A stretch of DNA of 64,000 nt from Formicarius rufipectus (GCA_013399695.1 VXAU01003549.1:1771048-1835047); one strand, 5' to 3'; positions 36,960 to 51,743 are shown, counted from the stretch's first letter. The notes: a model not told the origin generated them from the letters alone. Program-made: numbers and translations.

Positions 36960-39900
36960 CTCTGGCACAACAAGAGAAGTTCTCTTGCTGCCTACATTCA
37001 AGAGAGCCGAATTAACTTCAACAGACATGAGAGAGCACACCACTGGTAAAGCAACCTCCTTCAACAAGGGCTAAGCGGCTGGACAGTTCAGGCTGCAAAA
37101 ACACAACAGAGACCTCACTCCTGTCCAGAGCCAACCAGAGAACAGGCACAAGAGGAAACAGTTATTTCAGCTGCCAAGAGCATCAGTGGCCAGGCTGGTT
37201 GGGGTACGCTTGGCGTGCATCAGCAGCCCTTCCACCACTGGGACAGCAGGGCAAGAAGCCAAACTCATTTCCAGATCAAGAGGGATTCATTTGTGAAGAA
37301 CAGCAGACAGGGCAGGGTAGCAGGCACAGTTACACAGAGACACCCACACCAGCAAAGTCACCCCATTCCCTAGAAACACAGCTCTTCCTCTCTCCTTGCC
37401 TGCTCCTCCCCACCCCGTCTGGGTAGAGTTTTGCTTCAGGCTGTGCCGAAGTGCTTGTATGGTCACAGTACCTGCAGCACTGCCTGGAAGAGCTGGGAGC
37501 TGGTAGAATGCTCAGGTGTTGCCAGGACAGACCCCTTTGTGACAGCAGGTGCTCCAGGAGCAGCAGTTCACAAGTAATTCAGGAGCATTTCTAGCAGCAT
37601 TAGTCATCACCCTTGCCCTGACTTATTCTGGGCTGTCTAGCCAAGTTAATGACACAGACATTGCTTCACAGTGGTCAAATCTCTTGGCTCATAAAATAGT
37701 AGCTGGAAAGTTGGAGTTTCCTGCCTTTCATAAAAACCAGGAGCCCTTCATTCTCCAGCTCATTCATGGAAGATAAAAATCTCTTGGCACGAACTCTTGC
37801 CTCACTCATAGGGTAATTACATTGTTCAGGCTCTGCAGAGCACTTGATACATCCCTCCCCTGTTAATCTCCAGCAAAGATTGTGACTGATGTGGTTGAAT
37901 ATCAGACAGGCACCCACCAGCTAAGGTGCAGAGGAGGCTCTCTACCAGTATGTTCCTCTTCTCTCTCATCTCCACAACCAGCAATATGCTGTGGGATTGC
38001 ACAAACCCAGCCTGTCATTCTGCCTCTTCCATCTCTAACCTGTCTCATCCAGGACTGAAGACATGTCCAGAGTCCTGCAGCACCAAAGAAGTCAGGAACT
38101 TGTTCAACAAGGATGGGAAGAGCAGTAGGACCCAAAGGTGCCATGGTTGGGTGCATGAGGCAGAAACAACCATATATCACAGAAGAGCTCTCAGAACTAC
38201 CATGTGCCTCTAAGTACTAGAAGTGCCTTGGCCTTCTGCCTTTCTTAGGGACTACACACAGCAATGGTGAGAGCCAGCATCATGTGCATCCTTCTCTTCT
38301 GCAAGATAATGGCACCACTCTACTGAAGACAGTAGAGTTCAAAGACATTAAGAAGCACAATTTTAATTAAAATTATAGACTAATGAGCCAGGTTCCCAGG
38401 GGACATGGGAAAATACCCATTGCTGAGTCCTCACAACTAGGCTAATTGCACAGAAAGAAAACTAACAATCTATGGTTTGAAACAACTGTGGGAACAGTGC
38501 AGAGATCTCTGCATCTCCTTCAGAGACCAGACTTGCCAACATGCTCACCCACCTAGTCCACCCCTCATGGCTTGCTATAGGTATTTACCAGCTATTTCCT
38601 ATCACTAGTCAACAAATGTGGTCATACAGACTATACAGTCCTCATCCTAAAGCTGAATCCCTTTTGTAGCCATGATCTTATCCCTGTGAGCCTGCAGAAC
38701 TCACTTAAAGCTGCTGCTGCCTGCTAGTGGTGCAGTGCTTTGTGTCAGGCCAATAGTGGAAAAGCCTTTTACTATCTTAACTTAAACTCTTATATAGAAG
38801 TGTAGTCAGTCATGGCTATGTCTCCGCAACTCAGAATTATGGAACTGAGCTAAAAATCAGTTCTGCAAAAAGGGCTTGATCTAAGCAGGGCCACTCTGTC
38901 CTGCACTCATCCCAGCAGCACTACAGTGAGAGCAGCAGCAATAACCCCATGGGTTTTTGCTCTGCCAACACTAGTACTTTTAGAGGCTGAACATTATTGT
39001 AATGCACTGTCAAATAATAAGGAAAAAAATAAGTACCTCTGGTCTATTAGGCAACTACAAAGACACCTGGTACTGCTCAGTCTGTGTTTTTGTCAAGGTA
39101 GCAAAGAGCTCTTGCACTGCTCCTACAAGTTCGGTGCCCATCCTCTCGGTAAAGCCTGGTTAACAACACTAACCAGCCACCACCTCTACACTCAGGAGAG
39201 AGACATGAGTTTCTCCAGCCTTCCCTGGTTCTGCCCATGCCAGGTCTCTTCAGCTTTTGATGGTACAGAACCAAGTGGAGAGGCTGCATTCTGTTTAAGA
39301 AGCTGATTATCTTCAAGTCTGCACAGCAGGATATTTTGCTGTTGCAGTGGGGCAGCTCACTGAAGGAAGCTCTGGTCACCAGCTGTATGTGCCTGTAGGA
39401 CTTCACACCCTCAGTTATCCCATGGCTTCAAGCCCTTTAGTTCAAGCATCAGTCCTAAGCTGTGCCCACCAAAGCCCCCTTGCCACCTGCCAGAGCTGGC
39501 TATGCCTGTGATACCAGACATGTCTTTTTAGCTCTCCCAGGCAAAAATAATGGAGTCATACTGAAATATATAGATTAATTCTCTTCCCAATACATAAACA
39601 CAGCAATCTGGGACAAGTTTTCCTACCTCCTGAGTCCCATCCCTTAGTAAAGTCCCAGTTCCTTTTGATTAATAGTTTCCATTCTTCATGGTCACAGTTA
39701 AACTGCTGAACAGCTGGGGAAACAAATTTTGGAAAGGATGTAGCAGTGATCAGAAGAACACAAGATTTCACTGGGACACAGCCACTGTTGATGATCTTGT
39801 AGCTGAGCAGCCAGGGACATCAGAGCAGTGACATCCCTGTCCCACCTATTACTGCAGAGCAGCACCCTGCTGGCAGAGGGGAGCTTAAGAATGCCCAAAG

Positions 39901-42900
39901 GCTTCCACAGGAAAATTAAAACAAGAAAACAACAGATATCACCTCTCTGCAGTTCTGTAGTGTACTTGTTGCAGCCTGTCATGGATCAGGGAATGGAGGG
40001 TCACACCTGCTCCATCTGGGGCTCCCTGGGGACAGGATTGGGAGAGGGAAGATTAGCATTATTGCAGCACCAGTCAGAAACCAAAGCAAGTTGGCCCCCT
40101 GCTCCCCAAACAAGCCTGAACCTTTTCAAAGAAGGCTAGGACAGGGGGAAACTGGGAATTACAGTTTTGTTTCTAAATCCATGATGATCTTCCTTTCATT
40201 TGGAGCAGCAGTTACATAAATGCTCCTTGGAAGAGAAACACGTGTTGTTCTTTCAGGAACCAGCAGGCAGATGCATGTGCAGCATTCGGGGCAGGGCAAG
40301 GGTTTGTCCTGGGTACTCTCTTCCCCTGCAAGCACTGCAACATTTCTGTTGTGCTGCCTACTAATTCCTTGCATCACTTGCCTTGCACTCAGGAATGACC
40401 CTGACAGACCTCTGGAAATATCTGGGTAACAAATTGATGTGTTTGTTTTTGGAAAAAGAACAAGTTTGAAAAATAATAAAATACCATTTTAGAGAACTTG
40501 AGTTTTATTGTTGTGTCTCCTAAAGTAATGGTGTTCACAGAATTACATATTTCAAAACATCTTTGTTTTTATTTCCCTTCTGTGCACTTACTCCAACAGT
40601 AGCTATAACTCATTGCAATACCAGCTAAATTAACACCAAAATATCTGTCTGGTGTCAAAACACCACACCTCCCAGAGCACCAGAAAGATATTCAAATAGG
40701 TGGTTCTTTTCAAGAGACATTTCTCCTGTGAGAAACTTTTGATGTGGAAAGTTACTAAAAACAAGTTTTCATATGTAAATCCACATTAATGACTTCTAAC
40801 CCAAATCCTCCGCTTAATTTTTGTCTGAAGCAGCAATTCCTTGGCATCAGTGTGACTTGATTCTGGTCTGTAGTACACAAGAGAACAGGTAGAGAAATAG
40901 CTTTGAGTTGAATCACCAAAAGCTTCCTAATTTTCTTCCTACCAGAAACACAGAAAATGAGAACCTCATGAGTGCATTCAATAGCTGTTCTATCAGCTGA
41001 CTTTAAAAAAAACACAACAGGATCATAGTGGTTCACAGCGGGACAAATATTAAAAGTAGCACCTAGAAAATACACTTCATTAAGTACATGGTAATACTTG
41101 AAACATGACTCAGTGTCCCAGACAGTAAAAAACCAAACAAAAACAACCACACAACCACTGAGGCCAACAAAAGCTGCCAGATTCATCATCTCTAAAGATG
41201 GATGCTCTTAGAGACCACCAAGCGGGTACAAAAAGCCAGCAGGAGACCCAGATCAGGAGACTGTACAATTGGCACACTCAGGAGGTCTTGACTTAGTTGT
41301 CTATTCTATCACCCCATCCAGCCAAGGCTCTTTGGGGCCCACAGCAGCAGATTAGACTGTACACCTGCATTCCTACAGCAGTATCACTTGTTGCCTGTGT
41401 GCTCCCTGCCTCAGCTCCCTTTCCATCTGACTTACAGGTTAGAGCAGATTCTTCTAAAGTCACAGCATCTGTGAACAAGGGTGTCCTTTAGTGCAAATCC
41501 ATAGGTATCACATCTCTTCTCAGGAAGCAAAGAGGTGGAGACAGCTCTTTCATCAAAATGTCCCTGTACAAGACCATCAGCATTCCTGCTCCTGGAATTT
41601 GGCCTGACCACCCCGTATTTTAAAATTGTTTTCCAGATGGCATGCATTTGCTGAACCACTGTACTTTGTAGATAAAACAGGTTTACTCAGCTGTTCTGAG
41701 CACAAAAGTAGCTGCATTATCATCTTTTAGGAATCTTCTGACATGGTTTTTCCATGGAAAAGGCCTTTATGTAATCCACACTAAGGGCTCTTTCTGGCTT
41801 GCCAAAGCCATAGCACACAGTACACCCCTGTGGCTGAAAAACAAGGTCAGCAAAAACTGACATACACCAAAGTATATACATCTTACTCATACTGAAATGG
41901 TTGCACTGTACCTGTGCATATTCACACAGGTGCCAACACACTCCTCCACATACTGATACAGAGAAGAGCAGCACACTGGGATGTTTCAAAGAATTTGCAT
42001 AAAAATAAGCTTTTCCCAGAGTCAGAAGCACTCTCCAGGATTAAGTTTGAACAGAAAACACACAATAAGACTTTCTTCTCAACTGGTTGTCAATTATCCT
42101 TAATTTTGCCTGCTTCCAGCCATACAGCAGTGCTGCCTGCAGGACACTCAGCAGTGCCTTGAGCACAGCAGCAAGTGCTGTGCTGGTGGAGGGACAGAGC
42201 TTGGGGGCCACCAGTGCCTGTGGTCACACAGCAGGTCAGAGCAGCTGCTGGGTTATGGGCTGCTCTCCCCAGGAACCCGTCAGGACAGGGCTGCTTCCAT
42301 CAGCTGTGTCAGGAGACTGTCTGTATTCTGAGCCTGGCCCCATGAATGGAGGCAATAACCAGTATCATCACACAGGAGCTAGAAGTAGGTAGAAAGAGAA
42401 GCTTTGTGTGGGTGGTGAAAGAGAAGAGAGGCAGATTAAGGAGACAAGGATCAGAATCTGCAAATCATGCAAAACCAGTTCTGTGTCAAGCAGGGAATAA
42501 TTAACTTGCTCTTTTTCTAGACAAGCAGCACTGGTGTTGATTTAGAAACTCCTTTTCTGACACCAGGTGAAACTGAGCACCCTTCAGAATGTTTTGCTTT
42601 GAATTTTCAGTGATTTTAATGCATAGTTTTGCCATTCATGGTATATTGATATGACACTGTGGAAGGATGGTTGGTGTTGCATATCCAAACCTGCTGGCAA
42701 AGAGAGGGCCCTTGGGGATGGTCAATGTCTAGGGACATAGTTCAAGACAGTTCTAGTAACAGACACCAGCCTCAATGACATCCAGGAAAGTTCTGCAAGT
42801 TAAAGAATAGGAGTTTTTCCCCAAGAAAAATTTCAGTCTAAAGACTTAGTGTCACTCCTGTTATCTTATTAATTCCTTGGATTTTTCTTCCACACAAGGC

Positions 42901-45900
42901 TTTTATACCATTACCATACAACTTTGAGGTGGGATCCAGGAACAAGACACAAGGGAGAGAAATACCTGGAGCAAATTCCTGTTGTAGCAAAGCACGAACT
43001 AAACCTAAGCTATTGGTAGAGGAGCTCCTCTTTTGTGGATCAATACAGGCCTGCTGTTTCTGCATTACTGCCTGGGGCTCTTTCTGGTTAGGATGAAACA
43101 TTTTCTGAAGCTGCAGTTTCACACACCACCCCCCGCCCCAAGTTGCCACTCCAGGCTGTAGCCCAAACCATACCTGCTCTTTATGGGCTTGGCCACCACC
43201 CAGCCATGACCAGGCTGCATCAACCTGTGTTCTGCTGGCCAAGCACCAAGTATAGTTAGCTCTGTTCATCAAGCTGGAAAGTAAAATCTTAATATTAAGA
43301 GCCAGAAGTCCCGTTTTTACACATCCTAAGCACAGTACACATTCCCAGCATCAAATTTGAACACTCACCACTTGGCTGCTGGGGACAGACCCATCCTGCC
43401 TTCCCACAGCACAACAAGAAGGCAGCAGCCGTTTGCTCTTTGTACCTCCAGCATGAGAATTCCAGTTTCCACATTGCTTATTTTCGCGAAACATGGGAAG
43501 GACACAAGTGTCCCAAACATAATCAGGCATAAAAGGGATTGGAGGACTTGACTACTTGAACCTGAAGTCAACTGAAAACAAGATCCAGGAGCCTTTCCAC
43601 TTTGCCCTGTGTGCTAGGAGTGGAAATGGAAAGACTCAAGGCACATTCACACACACTACAGAGAACAAAATCACCCTGCATTTAGAAAAGTCAAAGACAT
43701 TGAGCTGTTTTGAGAATGAAATTGCTCCAATTCAGGGGAGGGAAAGAAAAAAGACAAGCAGCCATTATTCTGTCTGTACAGGACTTATTTAATAATCTAG
43801 TGTCTGCAAATCATAACTTGAAAATTTTCCCTATCATACAGCATGCCAGACCACAGCTGCATAAAATAGAGTAAACCTGTTATAAGTGACCAGACACATT
43901 TGAAAACAGTGGAAATATTGCCTCAGGCTGTGAGGCCCTTTCCTGTGGAAAGAATATTTTGCAATTGTCCGTTCTTTACTGACAACCAGCACTCCTACTT
44001 TCCAGGTTTCATCAAAAAGGCTCATATATAGGCTGTTCAAAACTCTTAATGCAAATAGAGAACATGTTCTTGATCATTATTCTGATTTATTCATCTCTCA
44101 CCCTTCTCTCCTACCTCACACATCAGACACTGAAGAGAATGAAAACTCAAAAGCATGGAAATAATGGCTGTGCAGGAACAGGATGCCACATGTCACAGAG
44201 GCAGCACCACCTCTACATATAATAGGGACATTTCTCACTAGCATATGCAAGATGCTGTAGGAGAGCTTTAGAACCGTTTTGTCACCAGAACATTTTTTTC
44301 CTCACATCAATACTTATTGTTTAAGCAAATCAGCACTCTATCAAACATTTTTCTTAATACTTTATAAGACATCAAGTAAATGAGCAGATATCTGTGCCTG
44401 AATATCAGAGCTGTGAAATCTTACAAAAACCTGTAAAGCTGAAGCCACTGTGCAGTGCTGCCCTCAGCCCTCCCTCTCTCCCCAGGCTGCTTCCTCCCTT
44501 CAGGGCTGTAACCAGCACCTCTGCAGTGAAGCTGCCCCTCTCCTGCCCCACAGCCCCATCTGTGCTGAATTGTCACCCCCCAGGGCTCTGCTTTTAAGCT
44601 AATCTTTGTCAGTGTACATCACTTCTGAATGGGAAGGAGCCAAGACTCCTGATCTTCCAGCACATGTGCTGAGGAGCTCATGGTCGTGCATGGCACACAA
44701 CTGCCTTATGGTGCAGAATTTCCCTGCATCTTCACTGCAGTAAAAATAGATGGAGTTTTCCCACTGCATTCCTAAGTGCCACAGCACAGATGATGTAAGC
44801 ACCAACAGTTTTCATGAGGAGGTTTCAGGCAGCAGATTATAGCAGTCAATATAGGAAGATTTTGATCTCACAATTGAAGTTTTAGGGCATGACCAAAGAG
44901 AAGAAAGCTACCAAGGACTTTAAAGGGCAGCATTATTTCCAGAGCATATCCTAGCCACTGTTTCCATGTGCTTTGATTGTCAGATCAGAGCAGGATTAAA
45001 GCAGCAGAGTGGGGAAAAAGCAGCAGGGGACCAGAGCTAACAAGAGTCTGATTAACTGAGCTGGGAGGTGATGGCTAACCCGGAAGTAGCAGAGCATTGT
45101 GAGGGGTGAGAAGGGTAGCAAAGCCAAAACTGTCAGGAAACATGGGAGTCTTCACCAGGGCAGGAAAAAGCAAAAACAAAAATTGTGCAGAAGGTAACAC
45201 CCATGACATCTCATGATGGTTGCACAACAAGCCACCCACTACCATATACCCTTGAGAGAATTATTGTGCTGCCATGAGGGATAGGTTCTCCCACCTGCAG
45301 AGCAGCATCTACAGCAATGCAGGAAGGCAAAGATGAAAAGACACTTGACAGTAACTTAAATCAGCAAAATCTGAGTAAAGTTTGTTTTCACAAGGCTATT
45401 GCTATATCGTGCAGACTTGCACATTTCTTCTACTTATTTAACCTCATTTATTTTGAGCCCAAATTCTGTCCTCCAGCATGCTCCACTCCCCCTCCTGTGA
45501 GCTAGACTTCTGATGAAGCCACAGTGGAGACCTAGATGTGGAGCAGTGCTCCCCATTGCTGGCAGAGTAGCGTTTCACACCTGGGCAACAGCAGCATTTG
45601 TGACGTCTCAAAGATTTCAAACACTGCAGCAAAAAGCAGCTTTATACCATTCATCAGAAATTGAAGCACAAGCCCACATAGTACTGTCACAGGGAAGACC
45701 TAGAGATATTGATTGAGGGGGTTAAGAAAGGGAAGACTCAGTAATGCACAGTGCTAAAGGGGAGTGCTCCTGTCCCAGTTCAGCAGCTGCCAGAACCAGC
45801 CTGGCTGTTACCCAGCACTAAACCATATCACAACCCAGACCTCTTCCAACAGCTCCACAGCTTATCCCTTCCCAGCAAACATCCACCCACAGACCTGCCC

Positions 45901-48900
45901 AAATCCAGCTAACTCACAAGTCACAGGCAGCCCATGCCCGAGCCAGCTCCAGCACAGAGCTGGGCCACTGTTATCCTGCTTCCTGGGAGAGGAGGGAAAA
46001 CTCCTGCTTTCTCTGGCAAGAGAGACTCTCAGCAAAGCAATAGGAGCAGGGCAAATTCAAAGCAACACAGATGTGAGGAACCCTCTTAAATAGCACAATC
46101 TCAGGCAGCTCCAGACCACAGGGGCAGCTCATAGCAGCACCAGCAGCCAAGCAGCTCTGCACAGCCCAGGGAAAGCTGAGCCCAAACACAGAAGAAAAAC
46201 AGACTTGCTGGTAGCACAAGAAAACCCTCACAGCCACTTCCAGCTCGAGGGGAAGGGAGCCCAGCCAAGCTACACAGCCCAGGGCCAGATGGAGAGGTGG
46301 AGCAGTGAGAAGAGACAGTTAATCAGTAAACAACAGTGGGATTTTTGGCCAAGCAAATGAATGAAACCAAGAAGTGAGGCTGTGCCGCACTGATGGTGGG
46401 ACAGAACTAGAAGTTTTCCAAGTCCACAAGAAGGAAGCAGTTTTAAGTACTTTTTGCTGAAACAGCAGTAATGGGTACAGGAAATGGCACAGGCTGCCGG
46501 GAATAAACGGTTAAGCAAGGAAATAACCACATTGGAGGCCAAAGGAAAACTCTGTAGTTCAGCATGCTAGAGCAGGGGAGGCTAGACTGTCCTGGAGAGC
46601 TAAAGCCAGTGCATTGAATCACAAGTCTGACAGCAATGACTTCCAGCAGAGCCATGAACTTATATCACATCAGGGGCCCAAGAGAACAGCACCCCAGGGT
46701 AAACACAGGTGGATTCAGCTTGAAAGTCAAGGTTACAGTGAATGATTGTCTTCCAACAAAACCAAGAAGTCTGCACTATCTTGAAGTTCTCAGAATTTTG
46801 GACTATGTAGCTGGGATTAACGTCTTATTTTCTTGTCCCTTAACCCCTCTGCTCCCCCAGCAGGCTTGGAGCAGAGCTGTGACACAGGCAGCCCTCACTG
46901 CAAACCATCTCCAGACTCATGGCTTAGTTTAGGAGACCCTGAGGAAACAGATAACACTCTCAGCACAAAACAGAGCCAAATCCAGCCCCAGATATGGAGC
47001 AGGGAAGACACTTTCTAGAGAAACATACTTATCTCAGAGCTTCTTGCAGCATCTGAGAACAAACCGAAATCTGCTGAAGTAGAAAGCAAGGCTGGAGTTA
47101 AGTGCCTTTTATCACCCTCCAGGACACAACAAGAGGAGATTAATCAAATAAGGTCTAAAGCCAACTCACTCATACAGGAGACCTATATTTATATTGTCCA
47201 AACAATATAAAAGTGGCAACCCCACTTTGGTCACAGCAAAGCACTGCTTTAGGGATCACAGATTTTTACCACATTTCCACTACAAAAATATAGAGTAGTC
47301 CCACCATGTAGTCACACAGGCAGCAAACTAGTAGTCCATATAAACTCATACCCTCATACACAGAGAGACAGGTGAGAGCAGAAGTGATTATATACTAGCT
47401 GGAACCTGACCAGCTGGGAGTGAGAGCAGCTGCCTAAGCTTTTGTTGCCACAGGAACAAATTGATATCTTCTGGCCACAATTAAAATTCGGGCTGTGTTA
47501 CTTTTTTTTCTAAAACAAGGTGTCTATCCATCAGAACCATGTGTGTCTTCAGCAACTTTCATATAGGAAGAGCACAGTCAAAGCCTCACTGTTTATGAAG
47601 GCTATTACATCAACTGATTGCTTGAGAAAATGAGTGGTCAGATTTGAGGATCCATGAATTTCCTCCTGACCTATTTTCTGTGATCCAAAGAGAGAGTGTT
47701 TTTGCCTTACTGTTCAGAGCTGGCTCATTCAGAGAACACCTGCCAAGAAACCAAAGCAACAGCCCCATCCACAAAGACACTTGTGCAGGCTCCTAGACTG
47801 GAACAAGGCTGTTGTGCAAAAATGGTGCAGAGAGTCCTGAGCAGCACCTGGCAGGTGCCAGGTACGTTGGAAGGGAGAGATCTGTCCTTTCTATGGTTTC
47901 TGCACAAGGAAAGCATAAAAACCCCATACTCAGCATGAGTCATTTATTACTGGTGCTGCAAAGCCCTAGACAAAACAGATGGAATCAGCTGGCCATGGGC
48001 AAGGCCACCAAACACCTGCTTGTACCCAGGAGTGCAAAAACAGTGCTCTAATATCCTAATGGAATGAAATTAGAGCAAAACCACAAGGAGAACAGTTAAA
48101 TGGTTCTTTTATCTTATGGAGAAATTAAAACGTAACCATAGATCTTATTGTGTACAGGGGAATCGCTTTATAAGTCACTAGCAATTAAGGAAAAAACCTT
48201 TTGAATTGAAGAGACATTTCTGTTTTAATTTTTAGATTGTAGGTTTAATTGAGAGATAAGTTTTGATCTTATGTGCCCTGTACATCTCACTGTGCTGGTT
48301 GGATCTGAGGTTGAGCCTGATGATCTCACACAAAGTTATGCCTGGCTGGGACTTAGGGGTGCTGCTGTCACTGGGCTGAACCAGATGGTCAGGAGGGGAA
48401 AAGTTCCTTGGCAGGATCTTAGCATTGTCCAAACTAGCTCAACTCTCCTCCCTCCCAGGGTGATCCAGGGACTGCCTTCCTCGCAGTTGTTTTGATATTA
48501 TCAGACAAAAATTATATTTATTCTACCAAAACAAAGCCTGTTCCTCGAAGCTGTTACAAGGGTGGCTGTGATCAAAGGTGGCTGAGAATGCTGCTGGTGG
48601 GAACAAGTCAGCAGTTTGCATGACCCAGGCACGGTGTAGACTGGGGAGAAGATGAAGAAGGTCCTGTAGCACCTCCTGTGGTCTATTGTTCAGGACTTCA
48701 AAGAGGCCAGGGATCTGTAGCCACTGCTAATGGCTGTTATCTTCCAGCAACAGTAATTATGAACTGAAGGAGGCTCAGAGGCAGTGACTGTAAAAGGACA
48801 ATAAAGCTACACCTTTTCTGCTTCATTTACTTGATTGCCCCTGTTTTCATTACATCCACCCCTCTAGGATGTGGGTTTTAATCCTCTAAGCTGATCTATC

Positions 48901-49320
48901 CCTATGAATATTCACTGTCAATAATACACTTATTGTTGCTGTCTGAATATCCTGAAGCTGCTATCAATCATGCATTAATCTTACGTGCAGGTCCTAGGGC
49001 TTCATCTAAAATGCAAGTGCAAAATATGCAAAATGTAAAGAACTGGGAGAAGAAAATGCTAAAGTCGGTAAAAGATGATTTATAGTTTGCCAGTTCAGCT
49101 TCATATTAATTTTGCTGTGCTGGATTTCAGAGGAGTAACTCATCAGGCAGCATTTGTTGAAAGTCAACATATTACTTATACAGGAACCTATAAATTTCAC
49201 ATGTGTGTTGAGCAAGGGGATGTGGAAATAGTCACAGTGAGTTGGACCAGTGGTGCAGCTTCCCAGTGTGTGCCAAGGGGAGGGTAAATGCCCATGAGAA
49301 CCTGCAAAGGTGACTCCTGC
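36960..49320. other. Intergenic DNA, no gene recognised
   Basis: No gene or clear repeat family recognised in this 12.4 kb block. The open frames (up to 144 codons) lie on both strands, overlap each other and lack splice or family support. AT-rich stretches occur near 40440-40620 and 48060-48260. Confidence 0.55.
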
Positions 49321-49329
49321 ATGTCCTTC

Positions 49330-49620
49330 CCACATCTGCTGACACTTCATTCAAGGCCTTCTTAATGCTGGAATTGTATTTGAATTAGTGACCATCAGGT
49401 ATTTTCTTCCATTAACCCAACAAATCATTTTTTGAATCCTTGTAAAATTTTGCTAGTCTCTCTGCCATGCAGCAAAGAGTTTCACAGCTTAACTACATAT
49501 TTTGTAAATAAGTTTTTCCTCTTTTGTTGTGGTGAATAGGCTTCTGTTTCACCTGGTGAAATGTCACCTGGTGCCCCAAAGCCTCGTTTGAGAAGAGGCA
49601 GGGGATAAGCATTCCCTATT
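49330..49620 (-). mobile_element. Ancient CR1-like LINE 3' end
   Basis: The minus strand follows the 3' end of old amniote CR1 elements. It has a stretch like 'CACCAGGTGAAACAGAAGCC' in place of the 'CACCA..TGAAA.TG..AGCAGG' region, then an 'AAAACTTATTTACAAAATAT' block and 'GTAGTTAAGCTGTGAAACTC', then a block resembling the 'F.ARILQGFKK.I..V' coding region. Diverged, with broken frames. Borders approximate. Confidence 0.65.
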
Positions 49621-49759
49621 TGTCGCAGCACTCAGGATGTAGTAAACTTCTAGAATGTTCTGCCTGGGTCACTGATTTCTGCAGAACTGTCCACCCCTCT
49701 TGAGGGAATCCTGCAAACCCCAGGCCCCATTTGCAGTGTGGGGCTGTGCCACGCTCCTG

Positions 49760-50560
49760 GCAAACCACCAGTGTCGGGAATGCCTGTGCATGTCGCCAGG
49801 GTGGCTGTGACACCGCCGCAGGAGCTTTGCCGTGGCTCTGCAGGAGCAGCTGGTGTGGCACTCCCAGACTGCCCCAGCACAGCGCTCCTTCGTCTGCGCG
49901 CACCGACCGAGCCAGTTCCAGCCCTTGTGTGTGCTGGGCCAGCTCCAGCCCTTGTGCCCTCAGCTGCTCCTGGCACCGGCAGCGCAGCAACAGCGTCCCT
50001 GGGCAAGAGAAGGGCTGGCTGTGGGCACAGCGAGCTGCCCTGCGTTCCGGGTAGGCTGAGAACCAGAGGGCGTTCCCTGGAGCGGGGACATCACTCATCA
50101 CTATTTTACACATCGCTTTGTCCATATTTCTTCTACAATGAAATGTCATAAGAGGGGCAAGAACGCTTTATGTCATCAGCTGATGGGGAGAAACAAAAGC
50201 TCTGCTCACGCTGTCACCGCCCCGGCAGAGGCTGAATCACCGGCACAGGGCGAATTAGCCTCTCGCCTGTTGCTCAGCTCCTTCATCACAGTGACTCATT
50301 CTGGAAAAAGGACGGGAGTGAAAGGCGGATGCTACAACCTCCTCCCTCTATACCAAACCGGGAACCAAATAGTAATCTGTGGCTGGGATCGTCTCGGGGC
50401 AGGAGACAAGCGAGCAGAGCCGGCGAGCAGAGCCCGAGAGGCAGCGGCGGGGCTCGGGGCCGGCGGTGGGGCTGGCACAGGAGCGCAGGCAGCCCCGGCT
50501 CCGGGCACGCCGCCGTTCTGCTGGTTCTGCAGCCTCTCGGGGCTTGGCGTCCTCATTGCT
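49760..50560. promoter_or_regulatory. Orphan CpG-rich segment (candidate CpG island)
   Basis: CpG dinucleotides are clearly enriched from about 49760 to 50065 and again from about 50160 to 50560, in otherwise CpG-poor intergenic DNA. No known first exon was recognised. Several overlapping open frames of 100-180 codons exist on both strands, which is typical of GC-rich DNA and not evidence of a protein. An imperfect tandem repeat with a 27-bp period lies at 49911-49956. The segment could be the promoter of an unannotated transcript, an upstream promoter, or a hypermutable GC-rich patch. Confidence 0.5.
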
Positions 50561-51743
50561 AAATCCATCAGCCCACACAGCGCATGAAACCTGGTCTTCC
50601 CTTGCTCTGCAAAGGTTGTCCATAAGCATTTCTACTGCATTCCTTTGGTGAAGAAATGCATAGTTGTTTGTTTGTTTGTTTCCTGTACACAAGACTAGGA
50701 GAGCACTCGCAGCTTTGTAGGTAGCCTGGAGGGATGCTTCTCTCCGCAGATTGCTTCAAATAGATTTAAATAGGTGCCCACCAGGAGAAATTACTCCTGT
50801 CCTGGTCTAACACAGCTCTCGTAGCTCACTCTGGAGGACAGACATGTCTGTGAGTCTCCGACCACGGGCTGAAAGCTTTCCTGAAGGGATGCAAGCCCCG
50901 TGTGTACCCCTGGATTGTGGACACCCAGGCTGGACCTCAAGCTCAGCCTCGCACGTCATCCCAGGGACACAGCGATCCACCCAGGGAGCCGGGGAGGCAG
51001 CATCTCCCCTGCCGCGTGAGGCACTGCAAAGTGAGTGCGGATCATTTCAAGTTAAGGAAGCTCAAAACAGCCTGATGGGGGAAAACTTATCTCCAGAAAA
51101 AGGGTACCATACGTGGCTGCCAAGCAGAGCTGCTCTCACTGCCGCAGTGAGGCTTCTCTCGTTACTCATCGGCAGTGAAACGCACTGCCACGCTGGTGGT
51201 GAAGAGATGTGTTACCAAGATTAGGCACAAAATGTATTTTACAGGAGGGCTAAAACTAGTCTGAGTGTAATGAATTTTACAGCATGCTGCCTTTTGGAGC
51301 GTGCTAGAGGGCAATTCCTTCTTCCTCTTCCTTTGCTGTTACCGAGGGAGCCCAGAGATGAAATTGCTGCAGGAGCCGTGTGAGCACCTGAGCTCTCCGA
51401 GGGTTCAGGTGAGCAAGAACATCTCTGTCAGCAAGGTGAGGAGAGTGCAGCTCTCAGTACACTGTGCTAAGGGGCAGCAGCACCTCTGCTCCCTGCCCAC
51501 TCCAATGGCACTCTGCTGGCCTAACTCTTCATATTTGTGTTTCTTCTGTGCTGCCACTTGCCTTCCTGGTCCCCACCACCACTCGTCCCCCAGGTTTCCT
51601 CACCTCCATCACCACCCACACCACAGCTCTGTAGCACATGCCAAGCCTCATGGAGCCTCACAGGAGCATGGCACAGCCAGCAAAGGGCTCTCCTGAGCAC
51701 AAGGAGCTAAGGTGGGGGCAGCAGGGGCCACAAGGTGCTGTGG

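Noticed and set aside
49616..50149. 177-codon minus-strand frame in the orphan CpG segment
   Set aside because: Several other frames are open in the same DNA, which reflects CpG-rich composition. The small internal repeat (QGLELA twice) comes from a DNA-level tandem repeat.
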